This document shows, in pieces, positions 55,159-63,357 of a stretch of DNA of 64,000 nt; positions within the stretch are counted from its first letter, which is position 1; every line of letters starts with the position of its first letter. The stretch lies in contig JACRLO010000032.1 in assembly GCA_016235245.1 (NCBI GenBank), positions 3,413 to 67,412 on the forward strand, in the 5' to 3' direction. A program made the translations under genes and the position numbers. The notes beneath the pieces were generated by a model. It saw nothing but the letters and a program-made list of their open reading frames with translations. It made no database searches and was not told the DNA's origin. Source of the DNA: Nitrospirota bacterium. Lineage in GTDB: Bacteria > Nitrospirota > Thermodesulfovibrionia > Thermodesulfovibrionales > UBA6898.

Positions 55159-55833
55159 ATGGGAACAATCCTTCAACTGCGCAGCGTAAGCAAAACCTAT
55201 CGCGAGGGAAAAAACGAAGTGCCGGCGGTTGAGTCGGTCTCTCTTGATCTTCGAAGGGGAGAGCTGCTGCTTTTGATGGGGCCTTCCGGCTCGGGCAAGA
55301 CCACGCTTCTTTCGATGATGGGCTGCATCCTGCGCCCTACTGCTGGCGAGATAAGGATAGACGGTGCAGTCGTAGACCATCTCCAGGAGGCCACACTGCC
55401 TGATATCCGGAAAAAGCATTTCGGCTTTGTCTTTCAATCGTTCAATCTCTTCCCCTCCCTTACCGCTGCAGAGAATATCGAACTTCTGCTGAGGATGAAG
55501 GGCTATGAAAAGAAGGGGCTCAGGGCCGAGGCACTGAGACTGCTTGAAAAGGTCGGGCTCTCAAACCGGACAGATTTTTATCCTGCAGACCTCAGCGGCG
55601 GACAGAAGCAGCGGATCGCCTTTGCCCGGGCTCTTGTGGGAGACCCGCCGATTATACTCACCGATGAGCCGACCGCAAACCTTGATTCAAAACGGGGCAG
55701 GGAAGTCCTTGAGCTGCTTAAAAGACATGCTGCAGAGCAGAACAGGGCCGTAGCTGTCGTCAGCCATGACCCCAAGGCAGAGGCTGCTGCTGACAGGGTA
55801 ATATTTCTTGAAGACGGGAGGATAAAAGAATGA
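55159..55833 (+). CDS. ABC transporter ATP-binding protein (DevA/LolD type)
   Basis: A 224-residue ATPase: Walker A GPSGSGKTTLLSMM, Q-loop FVFQSFNLFP, signature LSGGQKQRIAFARALVGDPP, Walker B IILTDEPTANLD and H-loop VVSHDPKAEAAADR. It is a member of the MacB/LolD group that works with FtsX-type permeases. The gap from the permease gene is one base and it overlaps the adaptor gene by ATGA, so the three products form one exporter. Confidence 0.92.
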   Translation: MGTILQLRSVSKTYREGKNEVPAVESVSLDLRRGELLLLMGPSGSGKTTLLSMMGCILRPTAGEIRIDGAVVDHLQEATLPDIRKKHFGFVFQSFNLFPSLTAAENIELLLRMKGYEKKGLRAEALRLLEKVGLSNRTDFYPADLSGGQKQRIAFARALVGDPPIILTDEPTANLDSKRGREVLELLKRHAAEQNRAVAVVSHDPKAEAAADRVIFLEDGRIKE

Positions 55834-56852
55834 AGCGCAGATTGGCATTTATCATTGCGATGGTTGTAATAGCCGGTATGGGATATCTTTTTTTATCAGG
55901 GTCCGATGCCAGGAAAGAAGAAGTGAAGCGACCGCTTGAGCGGTACGCCGCTGCCGAAGGCAAGGTAGAGGTATTACCGGGCTTCGAGGTGGAGCTCAGC
56001 AGTGAACTGGAAGGGAGAATAGAGTCGTTTCCGCTCAGAGAAGGTGATAATGTCCGTAAAGGTGATCTCATCGCCATGATGGCCAACAGTGACATCAAGG
56101 CAAAACTCCGGGAGTCAGAGGCAGAACTATCTGTGGCCGGATCAAAGTTGAAGGAGATTGCCTCTGGCGCACGCGAGGAAGAGATCAGGGAGGCTGCCGC
56201 GTCTTTGGAAAGCGCAAAGGCTGCCATGGAATTTGAAAAGGCAAGCCGTGACCGTCACAGGGAACTCTTTGCCAAGGGGTATGTCCACAGAGAACTGCTC
56301 GACGAAAAGGAGAAGAATCTCAAGGTAGCGTTAGCCGCCGTTAAGAAGGCCGAAGAGACCAAGACCCTGCTTGAGAAGGGGCCGAAGAAAGAGACGCTCA
56401 GGTTCTATGAGGAAGAAATTGGCAGGGCCGGAGCGGCAGCGCAGTATTATCGCAAGCTTCTCGAGAAAACCTATATCACCGCTCCGATTGCAGGCAAGGT
56501 TATCAGAAAATATTTTCAGGAAGGCGAAAGCGTCACCAAGGACAAGGCCCTTGCCGCGGTCGCTGATATTGCGCAGCTGCGGATCAACGCCGAGGTGGAT
56601 GAAACCGATATCGGCATGGTCCATATTGGAGATAGGGCAGAAGTCAGATCAGATACCTTTGCCGGCGAGGTTTTCAGAGGCAGGGTAGAGGAGATATCGG
56701 ATTATGCAGGCATCAGAAAGGTAAAACCGAATGACCAGGCAAAAAATCTCGACATGAAGGTGGTGCAGGTCAAGATCAGGCTTGAGGAGAAGACCTCGCT
56801 GAAACCCGGCATGACCGTGGATGTAAAAGTCCTGCCGGAAAAGAAAGGCTGA
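55830..56852 (+). CDS. HlyD-family membrane fusion protein (DevB type)
   Basis: A 340-residue adaptor anchored by an N-terminal membrane helix (LAFIIAMVVIAGMGYLFLSG). A biotinyl-lipoyl-like hairpin (SFPLREGDNVRKGDLIAMMA) and a long coiled coil (about 90-190) are followed by KTYITAPIAGKVIRKYFQEG and beta-barrel segments. It lacks a lipobox, unlike the RND adaptor at 33733-34806. It would bridge the permease to an outer-membrane TolC-type protein; no such gene is in this operon. Last gene of the tetR operon. Confidence 0.88.
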   Translation: MKRRLAFIIAMVVIAGMGYLFLSGSDARKEEVKRPLERYAAAEGKVEVLPGFEVELSSELEGRIESFPLREGDNVRKGDLIAMMANSDIKAKLRESEAELSVAGSKLKEIASGAREEEIREAAASLESAKAAMEFEKASRDRHRELFAKGYVHRELLDEKEKNLKVALAAVKKAEETKTLLEKGPKKETLRFYEEEIGRAGAAAQYYRKLLEKTYITAPIAGKVIRKYFQEGESVTKDKALAAVADIAQLRINAEVDETDIGMVHIGDRAEVRSDTFAGEVFRGRVEEISDYAGIRKVKPNDQAKNLDMKVVQVKIRLEEKTSLKPGMTVDVKVLPEKKG

Positions 56853-56955
56853 CCGTTGCGTTGTTGCCCCTGTTTTGGCAGGCTCTTTTCTTTAATTTAT
56901 CCTTAATTTTCCTTCATTAAATTTATGAATCAGCATCGATATGAGAGATTGATAC
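56853..56955. repeat. 103-bp direct repeat, copy 1 (brnA 3' end)
   Basis: Matches 57386-57488 with about five substitutions and two compensating one-base indels. On the minus strand it encodes YQSLISMLIHKFNEGKLRIN plus stop, the C-terminus of the BrnA-like antitoxin, without the rest of the gene. Together with copy 2 it brackets the broken hicB, as if an insert duplicated the 3' end of brnA. Confidence 0.85.
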
Positions 56956-56970
56956 ATGAGGGAGCCATGC

Positions 56971-57305
56971 TTAGACGGCTACCTTTTCTTCAAGTGCCTT
57001 CTGTACGAGTTGATTCAGGAAAACGCCCATCATTGTAGCCTTTGCAGCTGCCTTCCTGTGTAGGTCTGTGGGTATCCTTACATTGAAACTCCCTTAAAGG
57101 GTTTCTGCGGCTCCCGGCACATCTGCCTGCATGTCTCAAGGTAATCATCAACCGCCTCATGGAACGCCCTCTTAAGCTCCTTAACGCTTGTTCCTTCAAA
57201 CATAATAAGGTCGTTTATGGCTTCAATCTTGCCGTGAAAAACCTCGTCCTCTTCGCTGTAGTGGACCGTACCAATATAGCCTTTATAAGTCATTGAATCG
57301 CTCAT
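56971..57305 (-). pseudogene. hicB: HicB-type antitoxin, frameshifted
   Basis: The first 70 codons (MSDSMTYKGYIGTVHYSEED, VFHGKIEAINDLIMFEGTSV, then FHEAVDDYLETC) are the HicB N-terminal domain. After EPQKPFKG the frame runs into a stop, but the next frame continues SFNVRIPTDLHRKAAAKATM and VFLNQLVQKALEEKVAV, the ribbon-helix-helix/HicB C-terminus. A one-base deletion around 57097-57101 explains both. No hicA toxin is next to it; a 30-codon frame upstream overlaps its start by ATGA and could be a partner relic. It lies between the two brnA-end repeats. Confidence 0.8.
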
Positions 57306-57385
57306 CTTATAACCTCCCTGTCTCTCAACTGCTGTTCAATTTCTCTCAGGTAGCATTGCTTAATGACCTGTGCCAGAAAAGATAA

Positions 57386-57488
57386 CCGTTGAGTTGTGGA
57401 CCCTGTTTGGCAGGCGTCTTTTCTTCAATTTATCCTTAATTTTCCTTCATTGAATTTATGAATCAGCATCGATATGAGAGATTGATAC
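57386..57488. repeat. 103-bp direct repeat, copy 2 (3' end of brnA)
   Basis: The original copy: it covers the last 21 codons of the BrnA-like gene (stop at 57425) and about 40 bases beyond. Same orientation as 56853-56955, 533 bases apart. Confidence 0.85.
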
Positions 57489-57700
57489 GGCAGTCCTTCC
57501 TCAATTGCCTTGGCCTGAATTTTTTTCAGGTCTCGTTCCGTCATCCGTATATTTATCCGTTTTTGCTTGTTCAGGCTATAGCGGGCGTATTCCTCGTATT
57601 GTTTCTTGTCCTTTTTAGTTAGATCAGAAACCCATTCTTCCTTTTCAAGCGATCTTTCCAATTCCATTTCATCTTTATCTAAGCGTGCTGTTTTTTTCAT
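57425..57700 (-). CDS. brnA: BrnA-like antitoxin
   Basis: A 91-residue, highly charged antitoxin. The N-terminal half is acidic (KDEMELERSLEKEEW) and the C-terminal half has a ribbon-helix-helix-like segment NKQKRINIRMTERDLKKIQA ending GLPYQSLISMLIHKF. It follows the BrnT-like toxin with a four-base ATGA overlap, the standard brnTA order. BrnA binds BrnT and represses the operon. Its 3' end is duplicated 530 bases downstream. Confidence 0.82.
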   Translation of the reverse strand: MKKTARLDKDEMELERSLEKEEWVSDLTKKDKKQYEEYARYSLNKQKRINIRMTERDLKKIQAKAIEEGLPYQSLISMLIHKFNEGKLRIN

Positions 57701-57975
57701 GTCTTGCCTCCCAAATATTTCCTTGTCTCTTTGCTGTTTGGAATTATTGTTTTTAAAAATATTTTTTCGCTGTCTTCAACATACGGCACGGAATAGACAT
57801 AATTTTCGATTCTAACCAGAAAAACTTTTTGATTTGGATATTTATCAGGATTGGGATGCCGCATTCGGTCAAGCAAATCGCCGGACGCAATTGCCAGCTC
57901 AACCTGTTCAAATGAAACTCCGCGCTCTTTCTTGAGCAATTCATTCTTTTCATCATTCCAGTCGAAGAATTTCAT
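57697..57975 (-). CDS. brnT: BrnT-like toxin
   Basis: A 92-residue protein from the ATG at MKFFDWNDEKNELLKKERGV, the usual BrnT opening (F-x-W-D-x-x-K). Later blocks are SFEQVELAIASGDLLDRMRH and KVFLVRIENYVYSVPYVEDS, and the end is IIPNSKETRKYLGG. BrnT has a RelE-like fold and is a ribonuclease that arrests growth. AAGG nine bases upstream supports this start; the longer frame adds 19 codons. Paired with brnA, both A+T-rich. Confidence 0.82.
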   Translation of the reverse strand: MKFFDWNDEKNELLKKERGVSFEQVELAIASGDLLDRMRHPNPDKYPNQKVFLVRIENYVYSVPYVEDSEKIFLKTIIPNSKETRKYLGGKT

Positions 57976-58231
57976 GAATGGATGCCTTTTGTATTCATGT
58001 CCTATAATATCAAGGCTGCATGGCCCTGTCAAATAGGCTTTTGTCTCTGTTTGTTATTTCGTCCTGGCCGTTATTAAGCCGTTATTAAGGTCGCTGATTT
58101 CTTCGGTATCTTCACAGAAGCGGGATAGGGAAAAATCAAAGAAACATGTACCAACGGAATAAGCATATAAGGATTTATTTCAGCATATCCGTCTCCCGTG
58201 ATCTGTATTTTGTGCAACATCAGGGTTTATA

Positions 58232-58909
58232 ATGCCGGATGAGCGATTATCTCTTTCGTGCGAGGCTATAGTGGCGAACAGCAGCCGTTCGGCCATACAT
58301 ACGGTGGTGTCTTCGGTCATGAGCGCCGTGCCCGATTTACTCATAGCCTTTGCCTGCCTCACAACATGGCTATTTCCGTCTTTGTACGGCTCCCGGTGGG
58401 TGCATCGATCGGGCTCGCTCATGGTGCAGGAATTCATCGTGATCCATTCGTCCGTCTTCCTCGCCTGGGTAATCGCCATGAATATTGGAAGGGGGAAGAA
58501 GGTAATTGCTCTCATCTGTATGAGCTCTGTCTATTCGATGTTCAGCTTTGGCTTCGGCTCGTGGCCGGCGCTGATATCGTTCTGGCTTCTGTGGATCAAC
58601 AGGTCAATGCCCACGCTTGCCGGCCAGGCCCTTTCGGAGAATGCCATGCAGGCGGCCGTTCTGAACTGGGTGGCAAGTCTGGTCATATATCTCTTCGCCG
58701 TGTTCCTGACCACTTATGCCCCCGTGCCTGCGATGGGGATTACTGCGGATGTGATACAGGGGCAGGGGTTTGCCGAAAGAGGGCTCTGGGTGGAGCAGCC
58801 CTACCGCGTGCTGGCCGCAGGCGTAATCTACTACGCTGGGATCGGCCTTTGGCAGCTCCATGCCGGATACCGGGTGTGGAAGCAGCTCCCCATAAAGCTC
58901 AGCGCGTAA
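58232..58909 (+). CDS. Multi-spanning membrane protein of unknown function
   Basis: A 225-residue hydrophobic protein with about five or six membrane segments, among them VPDLLIAFACLTTWLFPSLY, VIHSSVFLAWVIAMNIG, SVYSMFSFGFGSWPALISFW, WVASLVIYLFAVFLTTYA and VLAAGVIYYAGIGLWQL. No family recognised and no catalytic motif. The start is uncertain; an internal ATG (about codon 30) fits the first membrane helix better. A competing frame in the same strand has less coherent hydrophobicity and was discarded. Confidence 0.55.
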   Translation: MPDERLSLSCEAIVANSSRSAIHTVVSSVMSAVPDLLIAFACLTTWLFPSLYGSRWVHRSGSLMVQEFIVIHSSVFLAWVIAMNIGRGKKVIALICMSSVYSMFSFGFGSWPALISFWLLWINRSMPTLAGQALSENAMQAAVLNWVASLVIYLFAVFLTTYAPVPAMGITADVIQGQGFAERGLWVEQPYRVLAAGVIYYAGIGLWQLHAGYRVWKQLPIKLSA

Positions 58910-59088
58910 ACACCATGCAGGTTCAATTCTGACTGTCTCCTTCTGGGCCTGAGTTTGTAGACGTTGATGCTTTTAGTGCATAGCGATTTCTTCCTTATGA
59001 CCCTTCAACTGGCGTTTGATGATAGTTGTATTAACCCCAGGATGACGCTCACTCTCGGCCTATGAATACTCGATTTCTTCCTTGAGAG

Positions 59089-59196
59089 AAAATAGGGACA
59101 CATCTCAACTAATAAGTTTCGTTTTTATTCCCAGCTATGCCGCAACAAGTGCTTATTCTGATTTCTTCGATCTAAATTGGGATGTGTCCCTATTTT
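59089..59196. mobile_element. 108-bp MITE-like element with perfect 16-bp terminal inverted repeats
   Basis: AAAATAGGGACACATC at the left end (59089-59104) and its exact reverse complement at the right (59181-59196). No coding capacity. Similar GGGACACATC-type ends are seen at small elements and remnants in other bacteria, but the parent transposon is unknown. The right end lies inside the coding sequence of the SpoIIM-like gene, whose last codons come from the element. Confidence 0.65.
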
Positions 59197-59592
59197 TTCA
59201 GCAAAGACGGCTGGCAATTCGAAAATGCCATGAGGCAATAGCCTCAGTAGCTCTATCTCCGCATTTGGCTTAGTTATAGATGCTATTGTTGCTCCAATTA
59301 ATATGCCATTGGTAATAGCCGCCAAAGACGGAACAATTCCAAGCACTGCACCTAACAAAATAGAAATCAAAGCAGAAATGCTATTTTTAACAAAAATAGA
59401 GAGGATTAAGCCATACATATTTTGATGGAGAAGCCCCTTGGCCATTTTACCAAAAGCCAGCAAAAAGCCTTTGAATGTATCGGGATTAATATATCCAATC
59501 AAGATCCCCACTGAAAACAGCGTCATAGCAGCATAGATGTACTTTGCAGACTGTCCGATAAAGCCGCCTAATTCTTGGTAACGTTTTTTCAT
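59125..59592 (-). CDS. SpoIIM/DUF95-like membrane protein, 3' end altered by an inserted element
   Basis: A 155-residue membrane protein resembling the stage II sporulation protein M/DUF95 family: FSVGILIGYINPDTF, LSIFVKNSISALISILLGAV, LGIVPSLAAITNGILIGATI and the family mark LRLLPHGIFELPAVF. After FELPAVFAE the sequence changes to IGTHPNLDRRNQNKHLLRHS, which is encoded by the MITE-like element, so the natural last helix is lost. The family is widespread outside spore formers; function in membranes unclear. It is the fourth small membrane-protein gene of the probable cassette array. Confidence 0.7.
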   Translation of the reverse strand: MKKRYQELGGFIGQSAKYIYAAMTLFSVGILIGYINPDTFKGFLLAFGKMAKGLLHQNMYGLILSIFVKNSISALISILLGAVLGIVPSLAAITNGILIGATIASITKPNAEIELLRLLPHGIFELPAVFAEKIGTHPNLDRRNQNKHLLRHSWE

Positions 59593-59605
59593 GTGCTATA
59601 TATTA

Positions 59606-59662
59606 TTTTCAATTGACAGAACGCCAGCGATAAGGCGAGGTGGCAACCGGCCAAATTGAAAA
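59606..59662 (-). repeat. Possible degenerate attC site or terminator
   Basis: Outer arms TTTTCAATT/AATTGAAAA with partial inner pairing (GCCA/TGGC) just downstream of the gene ending at 59674. Position fits the attC of that cassette, but the core sites are poor. A simple terminator is an alternative. Confidence 0.35.
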
Positions 59663-59673
59663 CTAAAAAGCGC

Positions 59674-60174
59674 TTATTCACCGTCGCCTTGATTTGATTG
59701 TTCAGTGGCATTTATTATTTGCGTTCCAACCTTTTGACCACGATAGTATCGGACCACTTGCACAGGAATAAGAACCAATGCTATGACGGCGACCACAATG
59801 GGAATATAACCATACGGAGACCACCCAAGGACATTAGAATACCACAAAAACAAGACCAATAAAGTTAGTAAAATCACACAAGCTAATATCATAAATGCTG
59901 TTGAAAACAGAGTTGCCGACAGATTTGCCAAGGCGGTCGGCTTCTTTGTTCCATAATTTTGTCGTTTGATATATCGTGAAACCTGGATAGGAATAAGTGC
60001 CCAACCCAATGCGGGAATCCCGATGAATAAAGCATTAGGGATATTCCGCTCGAATGTAATACCGAGGAGTAAAAGCAATGCAAAAAAACCACCAATCAAA
60101 AACCAGCCCAAAATCATTAATCCTAAAGATCCATAAACGACTGCGTTCTTGTTTTTCTTAGTTTTTAGGGTCAT
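59674..60174 (-). CDS. Small four-helix membrane protein, probable integron cassette gene
   Basis: A 166-residue protein with four hydrophobic helices in two similar pairs: LGLMILGWFLIGGFFALLLL and FIGIPALGWALIPIQVSRYI, then LACVILLTLLVLFLWYSNVL and IPIVVAVIALVLIPVQVVRY. Both pairs end in a P-x-Q-V-x-R-Y motif, so the protein is an internal duplication. The C-terminus is short and charged. No family recognised. An attC-like repeat lies directly upstream of its ATG region (60216-60272), as expected for a promoterless cassette gene. Confidence 0.7.
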   Translation of the reverse strand: MTLKTKKNKNAVVYGSLGLMILGWFLIGGFFALLLLLGITFERNIPNALFIGIPALGWALIPIQVSRYIKRQNYGTKKPTALANLSATLFSTAFMILACVILLTLLVLFLWYSNVLGWSPYGYIPIVVAVIALVLIPVQVVRYYRGQKVGTQIINATEQSNQGDGE

Positions 60175-60215
60175 TTGCTTCTCTCATAAATTATAAATAT
60201 TTTCAGTTATCATTC

Positions 60216-60272
60216 ACTGAACAATGAGTTCACACGCCGCGAAGCGGTCGGCGTGGAACGATTCGTTATCAC
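60216..60272 (-). repeat. attC-like recombination site
   Basis: Arms GTTCACACGCCG (60228-60239) and CGGCGTGGAAC (60249-60259) pair except for one extra A, the extrahelical base typical of attC sites. The outer ends pair through AAC/GTT. The loop is nine bases. On the minus strand the core GTTCAGT ends the site and the next gene starts about 40 bases later. Confidence 0.65.
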
Positions 60273-60318
60273 TTTTCAATTTATAGGATGGGGCTAGTAA
60301 CACTAGGATCGACTGCTT

Positions 60319-60681
60319 CTAGCTTGTGACAAAGCCAAAATATTTTTTGACCTGATGTTTTTTTAAATAATTTAGAGTCTTATATGAAATAATAGTGCCG
60401 ACAGGAAAAGCTAGGACAAGAGTGTAAAGAATAAATTTGAACAAGAAATAACCCCATTTCGAAAATCTCAATATTCCCATTCCCGCAATCAAATAAAAAG
60501 CTGTACTAATTGTTACGAACCATATCGCAATCTCCGATGGAGGATTTTGACCGAATATGTATGCCCATGACTTTGGATTCAACCAGATATTACCAAAAAA
60601 AAGAAATCCCACAACGGCAAGCCCGATCAAGATGATGCCAATCTTCTTTAGGAGTTTTATTTGTTCGCTATTATCTGACAT
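60319..60681 (-). CDS. Small membrane protein, probable integron cassette gene
   Basis: A 120-residue protein with three or four hydrophobic helices: IGIILIGLAVVGFLFFGNIW, IAIWFVTISTAFYLIAGMGI and YFLFKFILYTLVLAFPVGTI. The C-terminus is basic (YLKKHQVKKYFGF). A+T-rich compared with the chromosomal genes. No family recognised. It lies between two attC-like repeats and reads in the same direction as the other three small genes. Confidence 0.68.
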   Translation of the reverse strand: MSDNSEQIKLLKKIGIILIGLAVVGFLFFGNIWLNPKSWAYIFGQNPPSEIAIWFVTISTAFYLIAGMGILRFSKWGYFLFKFILYTLVLAFPVGTIISYKTLNYLKKHQVKKYFGFVTS

Positions 60682-60721
60682 TTATCTTCTGTCTCTATTT
60701 CGGGACTGGGCTCGTCCGACC

Positions 60722-60817
60722 TGATAACGAGGTGCATCAGCCGACGCGCGCCACATACGCTTGAATGAAAAACGCGCCACGCTTATTCGCGGTCGGCTGG
60801 ATGCTGGTGTTAGCGCC
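60722..60817 (-). repeat. attC-like recombination site
   Basis: GCATCAGCCGAC (60734-60745) pairs with GTCGGCTG-G-ATGC (60792-60804) apart from one extrahelical G. Outside this, TAAC (60725-60728) pairs with GTTA (60809-60812). On the minus strand the site runs from GCGCTAAC to GTTATCA, and the next gene's ATG follows about 40 bases later. Best-preserved site of the array. Confidence 0.75.
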
Positions 60818-60821
60818 TGTC

Positions 60822-61199
60822 TTATTTTTCATTAGATTTCTCTGTCATGCTGTAGGAAATTGCTATCACAATGGAAATTGGCAATCCAAAAAGGAAGACA
60901 ATTACGTATGACATGGAGGCACCACCACCTCTATATGGCAAAACAAATTCAGGAATGTTTGCATATATTACAAATGGCAATAATGCTACGGCAGCAGCTG
61001 TACTAGCCGAATATTTCTTTTTTTCATATGCAACTAGAGCTGGAATTAATATCAATGTTGTAGCCAATAATATCCCGCTGAGACCACAAAGTCGGAAAGT
61101 TAAATCCTTGTAGCTTGGTATTGAGGCAAATATAGCTTGCATTAAATAGAATGCGATTAAGGTTATTTTTGCAGTTTTATGCCGTGATATTTTATTCAT
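60822..61199 (-). CDS. Small membrane protein, probable integron cassette gene
   Basis: A 125-residue protein with four hydrophobic helices: ITLIAFYLMQAIFASIPSYK, LSGILLATTLILIPALVAYE, STAAAVALLPFVIYANIPEF and YVIVFLFGLPISIVIAISYS. Short charged tail (MTEKSNEK). A+T-rich, no known family. Its ATG is only seven bases after the core GTTAGCGC of the upstream attC-like repeat, and its stop is five bases before the next one, exactly the packing of integron cassettes. Confidence 0.7.
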   Translation of the reverse strand: MNKISRHKTAKITLIAFYLMQAIFASIPSYKDLTFRLCGLSGILLATTLILIPALVAYEKKKYSASTAAAVALLPFVIYANIPEFVLPYRGGGASMSYVIVFLFGLPISIVIAISYSMTEKSNEK

Positions 61200-61205
61200 A
61201 TTATT

Positions 61206-61356
61206 GCGCTAACATAGGGCGCTGAGCGACTGCGACGGAGGCGGGAGGACGGAAGGTCCGGTAGCCTGCAGGAAGCAGTGCGCTCCAGCGGATTGATGGG
61301 CGGCCTCTATCAGAGGCCGGACAGCGAGATGCTGGGAGCAAGCCCAGCGCCCTATG
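61206..61356 (-). repeat. Large attC-like site (VCR-like length)
   Basis: A perfect 12-base inverted repeat CATAGGGCGCTG (61213-61224) / CAGCGCCCTATG (61345-61356) with an inner hairpin GGCCTC-TATCA-GAGGCC (61302-61318). On the minus strand the site ends GTTAGCGC directly before the gene at 60822-61199. The total length of about 150 bases is at the upper end for attC sites. It would belong to a preceding cassette whose gene is no longer recognisable. Confidence 0.6.
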
Positions 61357-61360
61357 AAGG

Positions 61361-61692
61361 GCGGGGGCCTCCCTATTGGTATTCATTGTCACTGCCCATT
61401 GTATCATCTGTTATTGTGGGCAGGGACATCTTTATTTCTCTCGCCCTTCAATTACTCTACCAACTTGGTTTTTACTGGGTCTCATCGCAAGATGATAGCA
61501 TAGCCCTCTGAGCTTGGGAAGACTAAAGTAAGCAAAATCAAAGGGTAATGTTTCTGGCAAAAGGTATTTGCTGTTATTACGGACTAAAAGCCAACTTGCC
61601 AAAACATGGGCTTATAGCAGGGTACTTTTCGCAGACTGACCTTGATATTCTGAGGTCAAGTTTCATTGAATGTCTTCCAAACTAATCACCTG
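61361..61692. other. Gene-free stretch, no feature recognised
   Basis: About 330 bases between the last attC-like repeat and the end of pgi. A plus-strand frame of 77 codons (61278-61511) crosses the repeat and was not accepted. No integrase, promoter or terminator was found here. It could be the eroded remains of further cassettes. Confidence 0.45.
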
Positions 61693-63354
61693 CTATCTGC
61701 CCTCTCCTCTCATCTCTTTCCAGACATTGATCAGGCCGTTGGTTGATGCGTCGTGGGAGGTGACCTCAGAACCGCTCTGCATCTCCGCAAGTATCTTCTT
61801 TGCGAGCACCTTGCCGAGTTCAACGCCCCACTGATCAAAGCTGAAGATGTTCCAGATTACGCCCTGAACAAAGATCTTATGCTCGTACATCGCAATCAGG
61901 CTGCCGAGCGTTCTGGGCGTGACCTTCTTCAGAAGAATCGAATTGGTAGGCCGGTTGCCGCTAAAAACCCTGAAAGGCGCGAGCCTTTTAATCTCTTTTG
62001 CGGACTTGCCTGAGGCAGCCAATTCAGCGGCCACCTCGTCGTATGTCTTGCCCTTCATGAGCGCCTCGGTCTGGGCAAAGAAGTTCGAAAGCAGTATGTC
62101 ATGATGATCGCCCAACGGGTTATGGCTGATGGCAGGCGCAATAAAATCGCAGGGTATCATTTTAGTGCCCTGGTGAATGAGCTGGTAAAAGGCATGCTGG
62201 CCGTTCGTGCCGGGCTCTCCCCAGATCACCGGCCCGGTCTGATACGATACCTCCCTTCCCTTCCGGTCGATGCTTTTGCCGCTGCTCTCCATATCTCCCT
62301 GCTGAAAATAGGCCGGGAACCTGTGCATATACTGGTCATACGGCAGGAGCGCGTGGGTCTCTGTGCCAAAAAAATTGTTATACCAGATGCCAAGCAGCGC
62401 GAGGATTACCGGTATGTTCCGGTCAAGAGGTGTCTCCCTGAAATGCCGGTCCATGGCATGGCCGCCTTCAAGCAGTTCCCGGAAATGGTCGAAGCCGATT
62501 GAGCAGGCAATCGAAAGCCCGATGGCCGACCAGAGGGAATATCTGCCGCCGACCCAGTCCCAAAACACAAACATATTTTCAGGCGCTATGCCAAATTTCT
62601 GCACTTCAGGCTCGTTGGTTGAGATCGCCACGAAATGCTTTTTTATATGCGATTCATCCTTCGCAGCCTCAAGAAACCATCTGCGTGCCGTGTGGGCATT
62701 GGTCATCGTCTCCTGCGTGGTGAAAGTCTTCGATGCGATCATAAAAAGGGTCGTTTCAGGGGAAAGCTCCTTCAGGGTCTCAGCAATATGGCTGCCGTCA
62801 ATGTTTGAGACAAAGTGTGTCCTGATATGTGGCTTGCGGTACGGCATGAGCGCCTCGGTAACCATGACCGGGCCCAGGTCAGAGCCTCCGATGCCGATGT
62901 TCACGATATCGGTCACCGGCTTGTTGGTATAGCCCTTCCATGATCCGTCAATGACCTTCAAGGAAAAGCGTTCGATCTGACCCAAAACAGCATTCACCTC
63001 AGGCATGATATCTTTATTGTTTATGACAACAGGTGTATTTGAGCGGTTTCTAAGCGCGGTATGAAGCGCCGCACGATCTTCAGTCTCGTTGATCCGTTCG
63101 CCTGAAAACATCTTCTCAACAGCGCCGGTAACGCCGGCTTCACGGGCAAGATTAACCAGGAGCGGCAGCGTCTCCTCGTTCATGATATTTTTCGAGTAAT
63201 CGAAGAGCATATCCTCAAACCAAAGGGAATACTTCTGAAACCGGTTGGGTTCTTCGCCAAACAGGTCTTTCATCTGCCGGTCTTTCATCACACTGAAATG
63301 CGCCTTCAGCTCTTTCCATGCAGCAGTCTTTACCGGGTTCTGCTTTTCAAGCAT
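61693..63354 (-). CDS. pgi: Glucose-6-phosphate isomerase
   Basis: A 553-residue enzyme interconverting glucose 6-phosphate and fructose 6-phosphate in glycolysis/gluconeogenesis. The family signatures are present: [53 protein letters not shown] (PGI signature 1) and [16 protein letters not shown] (signature 2). Length is normal for the long bacterial form. GGGGAGG before the ATG supports the start, three bases after the stop of the RNase gene, so the two are co-transcribed. Confidence 0.97.
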   Translation of the reverse strand: MLEKQNPVKTAAWKELKAHFSVMKDRQMKDLFGEEPNRFQKYSLWFEDMLFDYSKNIMNEETLPLLVNLAREAGVTGAVEKMFSGERINETEDRAALHTALRNRSNTPVVINNKDIMPEVNAVLGQIERFSLKVIDGSWKGYTNKPVTDIVNIGIGGSDLGPVMVTEALMPYRKPHIRTHFVSNIDGSHIAETLKELSPETTLFMIASKTFTTQETMTNAHTARRWFLEAAKDESHIKKHFVAISTNEPEVQKFGIAPENMFVFWDWVGGRYSLWSAIGLSIACSIGFDHFRELLEGGHAMDRHFRETPLDRNIPVILALLGIWYNNFFGTETHALLPYDQYMHRFPAYFQQGDMESSGKSIDRKGREVSYQTGPVIWGEPGTNGQHAFYQLIHQGTKMIPCDFIAPAISHNPLGDHHDILLSNFFAQTEALMKGKTYDEVAAELAASGKSAKEIKRLAPFRVFSGNRPTNSILLKKVTPRTLGSLIAMYEHKIFVQGVIWNIFSFDQWGVELGKVLAKKILAEMQSGSEVTSHDASTNGLINVWKEMRGEGR

Positions 63355-63357
63355 GCT

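Noticed and set aside
57306-57400. Possible hicA toxin upstream of hicB
   Set aside because: The roughly 30-codon frame overlapping hicB (ending REIEQQLRDREVIR) does not match HicA; it may be a remnant of some partner, but the identity is not supported.
58258-58932. 224-codon frame overlapping the membrane protein at 58232-58909 in another phase
   Set aside because: The product is rich in Arg, His and Gly with no coherent hydrophobic pattern, while the other phase encodes a clear membrane protein.
61278-61511. 77-codon plus-strand frame across the large attC-like repeat
   Set aside because: Its first part is the folded repeat itself; no ribosome binding site and no family recognised. Intron or cassette remains cannot be excluded.
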